A stretch of 17,274 nt of DNA, from positions 1 through 17,274 of the forward strand of contig JAGLQA010000237.1 of NCBI GenBank assembly GCA_023137075.1, in the 5' to 3' direction. The translations under genes and the position numbers were made by a program. This DNA is from Candidatus Aminicenantota bacterium (GTDB taxonomy: Bacteria > Acidobacteriota > Aminicenantia > UBA2199). Below the pieces are notes generated by a model. The model did no database searches and was not told where the DNA came from. It saw only the letters and a list, made by a program, of their open reading frames with translations. Shown piece after piece: positions 6,771 to 13,813 of the stretch; within the stretch, counting starts at the first letter, position 1; every line of letters begins with the position of its first letter.

Positions 6771-9056
6771 TCACCTTTGCGAGGTTAAGAAATCCCTGAC
6801 AAGGCCGATATTTCCGAAGGATATCCCAAAATTATATTGGTAGTCAAGTTCACCGGAAAAACGGGTATAAACCCTTAATTCCGCATTAAAATTGATACAT
6901 TGGTAATCAAAGGATGTCAAAATCGATCCGTACCTGAACACATTGTCGGTCACATCATAATCTATGCCGGTTTTGAGTTTCAAGGGAAAACCGGGAATAT
7001 CTAAGTCAAGATCCCCTCTCAAATAGGTTTTATTCCTGAAAAAATTTTCCTTATATGGATTTCTATATATGGTGTAAGCGACCGAACCTTTAATGATACT
7101 GTCTTCTTTGTTAAAGGATACCAGGACATTGAACCGTTGGAATTTTTTTATATAGTGGTTATACGCCAATGAAAGGTCCACGGAGAAATCTTCGATAAAA
7201 CGTAACATTAAGCGGTTGCTCAACTCTGAGAATTTTGGGAACTCTCCATCGATTTTCCGGTAAAAGTTGGCCTCTCTAGGATCAAAATAGTAATTCTGGC
7301 TGATGGTATAAGATAGTATGTCCTTTGGATATGAGTTCTCCTCCTTATTTTTTTTCAATAACCTGGTAGTGAGTCCGAAGCCGATGTATGAGTATGGAGG
7401 CCGGTCGGAAAAATCCACCCGTGCCAGCCTGGTAATCAATTCATCATCGACCTGGGTCGAATACCTGAAAGTTATATCAGGTTCTATCAAATGTTTAATT
7501 TTACTTTTTTTCGTTTCAAAAATTTTAAAAAAAACAGGGCCTTTTAAATTGCCGTTAACCATATTATAATATAAATAAAGCGGTTTATCGACAATCTTTT
7601 TTTCTACCGGATCCTTACTTTGAAAGTAGTAGCTGATCTTGGACATCAGGTTAATCGTGGAACTAAGCCAGGGAAGGGTGAACAAACTCAGGGTATATCT
7701 TGGGATTACATTGATTCTCTGGGATGTAAAATCCGGTTCATAATGCTCTTCTCCCTCTTCATAGCTGATTCCACTCCTGGTCACCCGTTCAAATCCCGAA
7801 TTCAAAGAAAAATAACCGGGAATTCTCCATATTTTTTGCTGGTTTACATTGAAGGAGACGGAAGGAAGATACACAAGAATATTCGAGTCTTCTGTTCCGT
7901 CGATGTTGTAAAAGGTTACATTCTTCCTGGCTCTGACGGATAGGGAAATGTTTTTCAGAGCGGTTTTTATAAAAATAGATGAGTGATAGCGGTTGCTCAG
8001 GGAACGGTCGAAATTATTATCAAACAGCCGTAAAAATGCGGGATCACTCTGGTTATCCACATCCATAACAATCTTTGTCGAATCTAAAAATCGAATATTA
8101 TGAACATGTTTGAAATTCATGTAATAATCGATTTGCGAATTCTTCAAAAACACGTTCCGGGTTATACCGTCATTCTCAACTTCCGACATGCGGTATTTCA
8201 GCAGGTAGAATTTGAGATTTCCTTCCATATTTTTAAACAGGTACCTGAATTCTTCGGCCAGGCCCCAACCGGCCTTCGAGTAGTAATCAAGATATAAGGT
8301 CAGGTCTATATTGGATTTTATGTCCCAATAGAAGGCATTTTTTAACGTGGTTCCCCCTATATAATGGTTACCGGGCGAAGGGAATAAAAACCCGGTTGCC
8401 CTGTCGCCGATGGGATAACTGAGATAGGGCAGATAGAGAAAAGGTGTCTTTTTTATTTTAATGACAACATCTTGCATTTTTATATATTTTTTTTTTTTTA
8501 TTTTCCCTTTCGTACAGATTATTATCCAGCGGGGCACACATTGGGCACAGGAGGTAAATTGCAAATCCTTGAACTTATATGTGTCATTTTCCGTTTGTTT
8601 CCATTCATCGGCAGTGTAACGAACAGTGGGCTGCATCTGGCCGTAAGCATCATACAATTCGCCGGTTTTCTCTCTCAGGTCGATTTTGAGCTTCTCGCCG
8701 CTGACTACGCTTTCTTTCGAAGTCATTGTAACCCGGCCCTTTGCAATGACTATGTTTGTCTTTTTATCCCATTCGATATAGTCGGCGAAAATCCGGTATT
8801 CATCCCAGATAAATTCAACATTTCCCCAGAATTTTGAGACCTCTTCCGTGAAGTCGCCGTAATCATGCATCAGGACTTCCGGGGGCTTTTCAATTGATCC
8901 CGCTGCCTGGCCGGCTTTACTTTTGTCAATCAATCTCATTAGTTTTTGCTTTTTGCGTTCTTCACGGTCTTCTCTTTTTTTATTTTTTTGAGTCACCCCT
9001 GAATTTAATCCGACAGATAACACTAAAAGCAATGATAAACATATTTTTATTTTCAT
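6771..9056 (-). CDS. lptD: LPS-assembly protein LptD
   Basis: 761 residues with an N-terminal signal peptide (hydrophobic 4-20). A lysine/arginine-rich stretch (about 23-50) is followed by an OstA/LptA-like jellyroll region (about 75-205). 'FTSCAQCVPRW' (167-177) matches the conserved LptD segment before the barrel, and 'PYLSYPIGDRATGFLFPS' (about 210-227) matches the start of the barrel. The remaining 500 residues are alternating aromatic strands ending in an outer-membrane barrel. LptD with LptE inserts LPS into the outer leaflet. The placement first in an operon with a 6-deoxysugar reductase and a glycosyltransferase supports an LPS role. No Shine-Dalgarno site precedes the ATG. A 13-A run at codons 186-190 (8487-8499) is unusual. 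Confidence 0.9.
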   Translation of the reverse strand: MKIKICLSLLLVLSVGLNSGVTQKNKKREDREERKKQKLMRLIDKSKAGQAAGSIEKPPEVLMHDYGDFTEEVSKFWGNVEFIWDEYRIFADYIEWDKKTNIVIAKGRVTMTSKESVVSGEKLKIDLREKTGELYDAYGQMQPTVRYTADEWKQTENDTYKFKDLQFTSCAQCVPRWIIICTKGKIKKKKYIKMQDVVIKIKKTPFLYLPYLSYPIGDRATGFLFPSPGNHYIGGTTLKNAFYWDIKSNIDLTLYLDYYSKAGWGLAEEFRYLFKNMEGNLKFYLLKYRMSEVENDGITRNVFLKNSQIDYYMNFKHVHNIRFLDSTKIVMDVDNQSDPAFLRLFDNNFDRSLSNRYHSSIFIKTALKNISLSVRARKNVTFYNIDGTEDSNILVYLPSVSFNVNQQKIWRIPGYFSLNSGFERVTRSGISYEEGEEHYEPDFTSQRINVIPRYTLSLFTLPWLSSTINLMSKISYYFQSKDPVEKKIVDKPLYLYYNMVNGNLKGPVFFKIFETKKSKIKHLIEPDITFRYSTQVDDELITRLARVDFSDRPPYSYIGFGLTTRLLKKNKEENSYPKDILSYTISQNYYFDPREANFYRKIDGEFPKFSELSNRLMLRFIEDFSVDLSLAYNHYIKKFQRFNVLVSFNKEDSIIKGSVAYTIYRNPYKENFFRNKTYLRGDLDLDIPGFPLKLKTGIDYDVTDNVFRYGSILTSFDYQCINFNAELRVYTRFSGELDYQYNFGISFGNIGLVRDFLTSQR

Positions 9057-9064
9057 AATCGTTT

Positions 9065-9092
9065 AGTATAGAATTTATCACATATCTGCCAC
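9065..9092 (-). promoter_or_regulatory. Possible lptD promoter
   Basis: On the minus strand GTGGCA (9092-9087), 16 bp and TATACT (9070-9065) would start transcription near 9058, beside the ATG at 9056, giving a leaderless message. An alternative -35, TTGATT, pairs less well with a -10 further upstream. The 172-bp divergent region also holds a T8A7 tract (9113-9127) that may bend DNA; I see no other site in it. Confidence 0.4.
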
Positions 9093-9193
9093 TTTAATCA
9101 ATAGGTATTCTCTTTTTTTTAAAAAAATAAAAGATAGAGGGGTGCGTTCAAAGGTGTCGAACATTAAGGAGAGAGATTCGGTTCATTTTATAT

Positions 9194-9222
9194 TTGACAT
9201 AAATAGAATATTGGATTAAAAT
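9194..9222 (+). promoter_or_regulatory. Promoter of the kinase-thyX unit
   Basis: A perfect TTGACA (9194-9199), 17-bp spacer and TAAAAT (9217-9222) place the start at about 9229, exactly the A of the kinase ATG. The absence of any Shine-Dalgarno site before that ATG is consistent with a leaderless transcript. Confidence 0.68.
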
Positions 9223-9228
9223 CTCTCC

Positions 9229-9828
9229 ATGATTAAAATTTCGTTTTCCGGGATATCCGGAAGTGGTAAAACATCGCTGCTTAAAGAGGTAAAAAAAATT
9301 TTATCTCTTAAGTATAAGGTCGATCATGTTCCTGAAATTAGCGGCAAGAATCCCTTTGATAATGATAAGAAATCAACTTTCACGAGCCAGTTTTTTTACC
9401 TTTCCACCCAGGTTAACGAAGAAAATGTCCATTCTATTAATCCCCTGGAATACCTGCTCTGTGACCGATCGATCCTGGATCAGTGGATTTACTGGAAATG
9501 TTCTGTTTTAGACAAAGAATTTAGCGAAAAACTTAAGATAAAAAACGGAATTCTTGAAGACTTGTATCGATTCTGGATAAAAACTTATGACCTCATTTTT
9601 TTAATCCGGTTGGATCTGAAAAAATTAGATTCCAGGGAATTCGATAAGGAGTTACGAAAAATCGACTCCGAATACATCAAAACAAGAGAGAAGGTCTATT
9701 TAGAAACGATAAAAGAAGACAATTTGAAGGTTTTTGAGATCTGGAATAACAACACCATAGATGAGAGTGCGCAAAAAATCGTACAAACAATTTCCGAATA
9801 TAAGCATTCAACGGAGGTACCCGAATAA
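9229..9828 (+). CDS. P-loop nucleoside/nucleotide kinase-like ATPase
   Basis: 199 residues. Walker A is GISGSGKTS (8-16). 'CDRSILDQWIYW' (about 78-89) provides the D-R-S motif shared by deoxynucleoside kinases and the AAA_28 (NadR/Ttd14-like) group. No separate Walker B of AAA+ type is seen, and 'YDLIFLIRLDL' forms a core strand with the family's usual 'fl' pattern. The size fits a small-molecule kinase. The phosphate acceptor is not evident. It is followed after 22 bases by thyX and likely shares its transcript, so a nucleoside or nucleotide substrate in thymidylate metabolism is a reasonable inference. The family level is reliable; the substrate is a guess. Confidence 0.65.
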   Translation: MIKISFSGISGSGKTSLLKEVKKILSLKYKVDHVPEISGKNPFDNDKKSTFTSQFFYLSTQVNEENVHSINPLEYLLCDRSILDQWIYWKCSVLDKEFSEKLKIKNGILEDLYRFWIKTYDLIFLIRLDLKKLDSREFDKELRKIDSEYIKTREKVYLETIKEDNLKVFEIWNNNTIDESAQKIVQTISEYKHSTEVPE

Positions 9829-9850
9829 CCGGTCCGATTGGAGGTAGATT

Positions 9851-11347
9851 TTGAAAATAGAACTCGCCGGCTATAACGTGGAGGTGGAAATTCTAAAAAA
9901 ATGCGAGGCCACTCAAAGGGAAATATTAACCCCGGAGATTTTTAGCTCTGCTTACGCGAGAATAAGCCGCAGTTCCGAGGATATCCCTGGGCTGAGAAAA
10001 AAGGCCAGGAATGATCTGAAAAAGGCAAGAGTTTCAAACAGGATCATCATATTCGAGATGGGGCACCATTCCGTTGCCGAACATGCTGTTTTTAATTTTG
10101 ATTTGATGGGAATATCCAGGTTGGCGCTTGAAGAAATAGAGAAATTTCGCCTGGTTTCCTATACCGAAAAATCCCAGAGATATGTAACGCTCAAGGGGGA
10201 CTATGTTCCTCCTGCAGAGATAAAAGACCCGGCTGACCAGGCAATGTATCGAAAAATCATCCGGCTGCAGTACGAATTCTACAAAAAATCCGCTTCTATA
10301 TTGCAGGATTATAACCTGTCGCACTTCCCCGAAGTAAGCAATAATAAAGAGGGACGGAAATTGTTAAAAAACCTGGCAAAAGAAGACGCCAGGTTTATCC
10401 TTCCCCTGGCCAGCGAGGGACAGGTGGGACTGACAATAAATGCCCGTAACCTGGAACATCTCTTTCGCCGCTTTCACCTGAGCAGGCGAGAAGAAGTCCG
10501 CCGTATCGGCCGCAAAATGTACGACCTGGTTTACCCGGTTGCCCCGTCGATTTTTCTTTTTTCCGAACCTTCTCAATTTGAGAAATATTTATCCGGTTCT
10601 TTTAAACATAATTTTGATACTATCGGTCAAAGTACCAATCACTCCCCCGGGGCATCGAAAAAAGAAAAAAAACAAGACCTTGAAACAAAAATAACCAGGT
10701 ATACGGAAAATGGGGATGACATTATACTGGCTTCATTCCTGTCCAAATATAACTCCCTCGATTACATCAAAGCTTATGAAATAATAAAGGGCTTATATGC
10801 GTCTCAAAAAGAGACCATATTCAGAGACCTGTTTAAGAACATGGAATTTTTCGATTCCCCACCCCGGGAGTTCGAGATGGTAGACATTACCTTCCAGGCT
10901 GTGGGCAGCGCATCGAATTTTGCCCAATTAAAGCGGCACCGTCTCGCTACCCTGGTTTCCGGCGACTATGATATTCAGTTTGGTAATACGATTCCGGAGA
11001 GCATTAAAATAAACGGTCTGCAGGATGAGTTTAAAAAAATTATCGAAAAAACCAATGAATGTTACCTGGATTTGAAGGAACGGTACCGGGAAGCGGCGGA
11101 TTATGTATTGACAAATTCGCACCGCCGTATGCTGATCATGAAGATGAACCTTAGAGAACTGTATCATTTCATTCGCCTGCGGGATGACGAACATGCCCAA
11201 TGGGAGATCCGGCAAATGGCCGGGGATATTTTACAAAAAGTAAAGCAGCTTATGCCCTACTCTACTATGTTATTATGCGGTAAGAGTCATTTTGCCGATC
11301 AATTTGAAAAAATTTACCACAAAAAACCTGGTGTTCTTCCGGTATAA
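9851..11347 (+). CDS. thyX: Double-domain flavin-dependent thymidylate synthase (ThyX-ThyX)
   Basis: 498 residues, about twice the 220-250 of ordinary ThyX, which methylates dUMP to dTMP with FAD and methylenetetrahydrofolate. Domain 1 (about 1-240) has GHHSVAEH (71-78), KFR-x7-S-Q-R-Y (98-111), R181 and NAR (197-199). Domain 2 (about 290-498) has Q359-LK-R362-H363-R364, NLR (433-435) and R444-DDEHAQWEI. Aligned to T. maritima ThyX from memory, domain 1 keeps the H53, E86, S88, R90, R147, N163 and R165 equivalents but has lost Q75, R78, H79 and R174. Domain 2 keeps Q75, R78, H79, R80, N163, R165 and R174 but has lost H53, E86, S88, R90 and R147. The start is a TTG at 9851, five bases after GGAGGT (9840-9845). 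The region between the domains (about 245-285) is hydrophilic and lysine-rich, probably a linker. The fold is certain; activity is likely but unproven. Confidence 0.9.
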   Translation: MKIELAGYNVEVEILKKCEATQREILTPEIFSSAYARISRSSEDIPGLRKKARNDLKKARVSNRIIIFEMGHHSVAEHAVFNFDLMGISRLALEEIEKFRLVSYTEKSQRYVTLKGDYVPPAEIKDPADQAMYRKIIRLQYEFYKKSASILQDYNLSHFPEVSNNKEGRKLLKNLAKEDARFILPLASEGQVGLTINARNLEHLFRRFHLSRREEVRRIGRKMYDLVYPVAPSIFLFSEPSQFEKYLSGSFKHNFDTIGQSTNHSPGASKKEKKQDLETKITRYTENGDDIILASFLSKYNSLDYIKAYEIIKGLYASQKETIFRDLFKNMEFFDSPPREFEMVDITFQAVGSASNFAQLKRHRLATLVSGDYDIQFGNTIPESIKINGLQDEFKKIIEKTNECYLDLKERYREAADYVLTNSHRRMLIMKMNLRELYHFIRLRDDEHAQWEIRQMAGDILQKVKQLMPYSTMLLCGKSHFADQFEKIYHKKPGVLPV

Positions 11348-11379
11348 ACGTAAAAAGATACTGTAAAATAGGAGTTAAA

Positions 11380-12843
11380 ATGAAAAAAAAGGTCAGAGTT
11401 TTTATCTTATTTTTTGTTCTTCTTTTATTCTTCGTTTTCTGTGCTAAAAACCGGGAGCAAGAACAAAAAATGTCTGCGCAGCAGTCTTTAAAACAGGAAA
11501 AATCTGGAATTGAAGAAATAGAGGAAGAATATAAGGTGCCCCCAGGGGCGAAAAACTGGCCCTCTTTCCGCGGCGTTCGGGCGGCAGGCATTGCCCATGA
11601 CCAGGATATTCCATTAAAATGGGATGTTAAGAAAGGTATAAATATCCTATGGAAGACCCCTATACCGGGCCTGGGGCATTCTTCCCCGGTTGTATGGAAA
11701 GACCGGGTTTTTATTACTACCGCGGTCGGTAAGGCTGATAAGCCGTATCTTAAGGTTGGGCTCTATGGTGAGAGCCCGGACAACCCGGAAAATTTTATTC
11801 ATCATTTTCGAGTTTATTGTATAAACAGGAAAACCGGGCAAATAACCTGGGAGAAGACAGCACACAGCGGTATACCGCAAGTAAAGCGTCATATCAAGTC
11901 CAGCCATGCTAATTGTTCCATAGCCACTGATGGCAGGCATTTGGTTGCCTTTTTTGGTTCTGAAGGGCTCTACTGCTATAACATGGAGGGTAAACTCTTA
12001 TGGAAGAAAGATCTTGGTTATTTAAATTCTGGCGCCTTCGACGCTCCGAAAATCCAGTGGGGTTTTGGCAGTTCACCAATTATTTACAAAGATAGGGTCA
12101 TTATCTTATGCGATGTGAATAACCAGTCTTTTATTGCCGCATTAAATGTTGAGAACGGCTATGAGATCTGGCGCACACTGAGGGATGAAAATCCCACCTG
12201 GGGCACCCCAACGATACACGAGGGAAGAGATCGCATCCAGGTCATTGTTAATGGATATAAGCATATTGGCGCATATGAGGTTAATTCGGGTAAAGAACTC
12301 TGGAAGTTAAAAGGAGGTGGAGATGTACCGGTACCTACACCTGTTACCGGGCACGGCCTGGTATTTATCACCAATGGCCATGGTCGGCTGCGACCAATCT
12401 ATGCAATCCGCTTAGACGCGAAGGGTGATATTACCCTGTCAAAAGGAGAAACATCGAATGAATTTGTAACCTGGTTCAAACCGAGACGCGGTGCCTATCA
12501 GCCCACACCAATTGTTTACGGCAGTTACCTATATGTGATAAAGAATAACGGCCTCCTGTCCTGCTATCAAGCGAAAACCGGCGAAGAGGTTTATCGTGAA
12601 CGTGTGGGTGGAGATAACAGCGCTTTCACTACCTCCCCTGTGGCAGCGGATGGTAAACTTTACTTCACCGATGAATATGGAAATATCAGTATAGTTAAGG
12701 CCGGCCCTCGCTATCAATGTCTGGCAACCAACCGGATGCATGAAGTATGCCTTGCTTCTCCAGCTATCTCCGGTCAGATGCTTTTTATCCGGACCAGTGA
12801 ACATCTATATGCAATAGGTAAAAAAGTTAATGGGGCGCTTTGA
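11380..12843 (+). CDS. PQQ-like beta-propeller protein, putative lipoprotein
   Basis: 487 residues. The N-terminus has a hydrophobic segment (about 7-20) ending FVFC, with C21 a possible but non-standard lipobox cysteine, followed by a charged Glu/Lys-rich linker (about 22-50). 'NWPSFRGVRAAGIA' then opens the propeller; this start is typical of PQQ-like propeller proteins of Planctomycetes, Acidobacteria and relatives. Blades repeat the pattern aromatic-x-x-N-x-x-[TN]G-x-x-x-W, for example 'YCINRKTGQITW', 'AALNVENGYEIW' and 'GAYEVNSGKELW'. I see no definite PQQ or metal-binding catalytic residues, so it is more likely a binding or scaffold protein than a dehydrogenase. GGAG before the ATG gives the start. 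It lies 32 bases after thyX and could be co-transcribed. BamB is related, but the length and opening motif argue against it. Confidence 0.8.
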   Translation: MKKKVRVFILFFVLLLFFVFCAKNREQEQKMSAQQSLKQEKSGIEEIEEEYKVPPGAKNWPSFRGVRAAGIAHDQDIPLKWDVKKGINILWKTPIPGLGHSSPVVWKDRVFITTAVGKADKPYLKVGLYGESPDNPENFIHHFRVYCINRKTGQITWEKTAHSGIPQVKRHIKSSHANCSIATDGRHLVAFFGSEGLYCYNMEGKLLWKKDLGYLNSGAFDAPKIQWGFGSSPIIYKDRVIILCDVNNQSFIAALNVENGYEIWRTLRDENPTWGTPTIHEGRDRIQVIVNGYKHIGAYEVNSGKELWKLKGGGDVPVPTPVTGHGLVFITNGHGRLRPIYAIRLDAKGDITLSKGETSNEFVTWFKPRRGAYQPTPIVYGSYLYVIKNNGLLSCYQAKTGEEVYRERVGGDNSAFTTSPVAADGKLYFTDEYGNISIVKAGPRYQCLATNRMHEVCLASPAISGQMLFIRTSEHLYAIGKKVNGAL

Positions 12844-12886
12844 ACGCCGGATTTATTCGTTTTCTTTGAATTTAGTTAGATTAATT

Positions 12887-13774
12887 TTATAACATGATGG
12901 AGATGCCCCACTGGAGATGATGGGCGAAAAAATCCATCCTAACCCTGGTGGTACCGGGAGCATTATCAAAATACATGCCGTGCAAATGAGAATAAGTTAA
13001 TCTATATTGGAAATATAGACCAAAGTGCCGGTTCGGTTTATACCGGGTACCGAATCCCATTCCCATGCCCCAATTGTGCCGGCCCCATTGATAGGAATAG
13101 GCTTTTTTTTCGACGTTGTCACCGTCTTTGAGGTTAAGTTCTAAGTGCGGCGCTGCCGGGCCTGCCGATATGGAGACAAAGGGTTGAAACCTGCCGTCCG
13201 TAATGTGTGGCGTTTTCGAGAGCATCCACCTGTAATTGAATAAAAGGCTGACATGGTTGACGCCGTGGGAAACATTAAAAAGATCTAAGTAGTCGCCGAT
13301 CCTGACTTCCCGGTCTACCGGGCTGCCTTTGTATGTGCCGGACATATGAACACGCTGGTCCTTGTTTATTAAAAATACCTTCAGGTGCAGCAGTTCAATC
13401 CCGACACCGAACCGGGGTTTTTTCTTGAAAAAATGTAACAGGCGCATGTTGTAATAGGGTTCGGTAAAAGCATCGGCAGCGGATAGAAGTTTCAAATCGA
13501 ACAGGGGTGACAGAAAGGCATTGGGAATGATGGAATTGTCCGGGAAAAAGGATTCGTCTTCTAAGTAGACATGGTGAAAGGTATAATCGGAATCTCCATA
13601 CCTTATGCCGATATCCGATCTCGTGGGAAAGGATTTTCCCCGGTTGTACTCGAAATAGTTGAGGGTCATGGGTTTTCCTGTCTTCCTGTTTGCCGCGCAG
13701 GCAATCAGGAATAGAAGCGAAAATATGAGTATTATTTTAACCAAAAATAGTCTGTGAAAATATCCAGGTATCAT
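12887..13774 (-). CDS. Envelope protein of unknown function, candidate outer-membrane beta-barrel with lipobox
   Basis: 295 residues from the ATG at 13774. This start is chosen because AGGAGG (13785-13790) lies 10 bases upstream; the frame could extend to a TTG at 13798, which has no ribosome site. Residues about 9-24 are hydrophobic and end LIAC (C26), a lipobox-like signal. The rest alternates polar and aromatic residues with glycine-rich strands ('GMGMGFGTRYKPNRHFGLYFQYRL', shown only in part here as about 235-260) and ends 'HHLQWGISIML', resembling an outer-membrane barrel of the acyloxyacyl-hydrolase (PagL) or lipid-A-modifying size class. I do not recognise a specific family or catalytic triad. 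It lies 39 bases after the KBL-like gene (16 if the TTG is used) and may be the last gene of that operon. It converges with the propeller gene, with 43 bases between and no clear terminator. Confidence 0.6.
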   Translation of the reverse strand: MIPGYFHRLFLVKIILIFSLLFLIACAANRKTGKPMTLNYFEYNRGKSFPTRSDIGIRYGDSDYTFHHVYLEDESFFPDNSIIPNAFLSPLFDLKLLSAADAFTEPYYNMRLLHFFKKKPRFGVGIELLHLKVFLINKDQRVHMSGTYKGSPVDREVRIGDYLDLFNVSHGVNHVSLLFNYRWMLSKTPHITDGRFQPFVSISAGPAAPHLELNLKDGDNVEKKAYSYQWGRHNWGMGMGFGTRYKPNRHFGLYFQYRLTYSHLHGMYFDNAPGTTRVRMDFFAHHLQWGISIML

Positions 13775-13813
13775 GTAATTTAAACCTCCTGGAAGCAAAG
13801 TTGAGTAAAGTTT

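Noticed and set aside
11380..12843. Call as BamB
   Set aside because: The 487-residue length and the 'NWPSFRG' opening fit the broad PQQ-like propeller group rather than BamB, and no der/bam context is present.
12844..12886. Terminator between the convergent propeller and envelope genes
   Set aside because: No stem of useful length followed by T could be found in the 43 bases.
13775..13798. Upstream TTG start for the envelope protein
   Set aside because: No ribosome site precedes the TTG, and the AGGAGG lies after it, well placed for the ATG at 13774.
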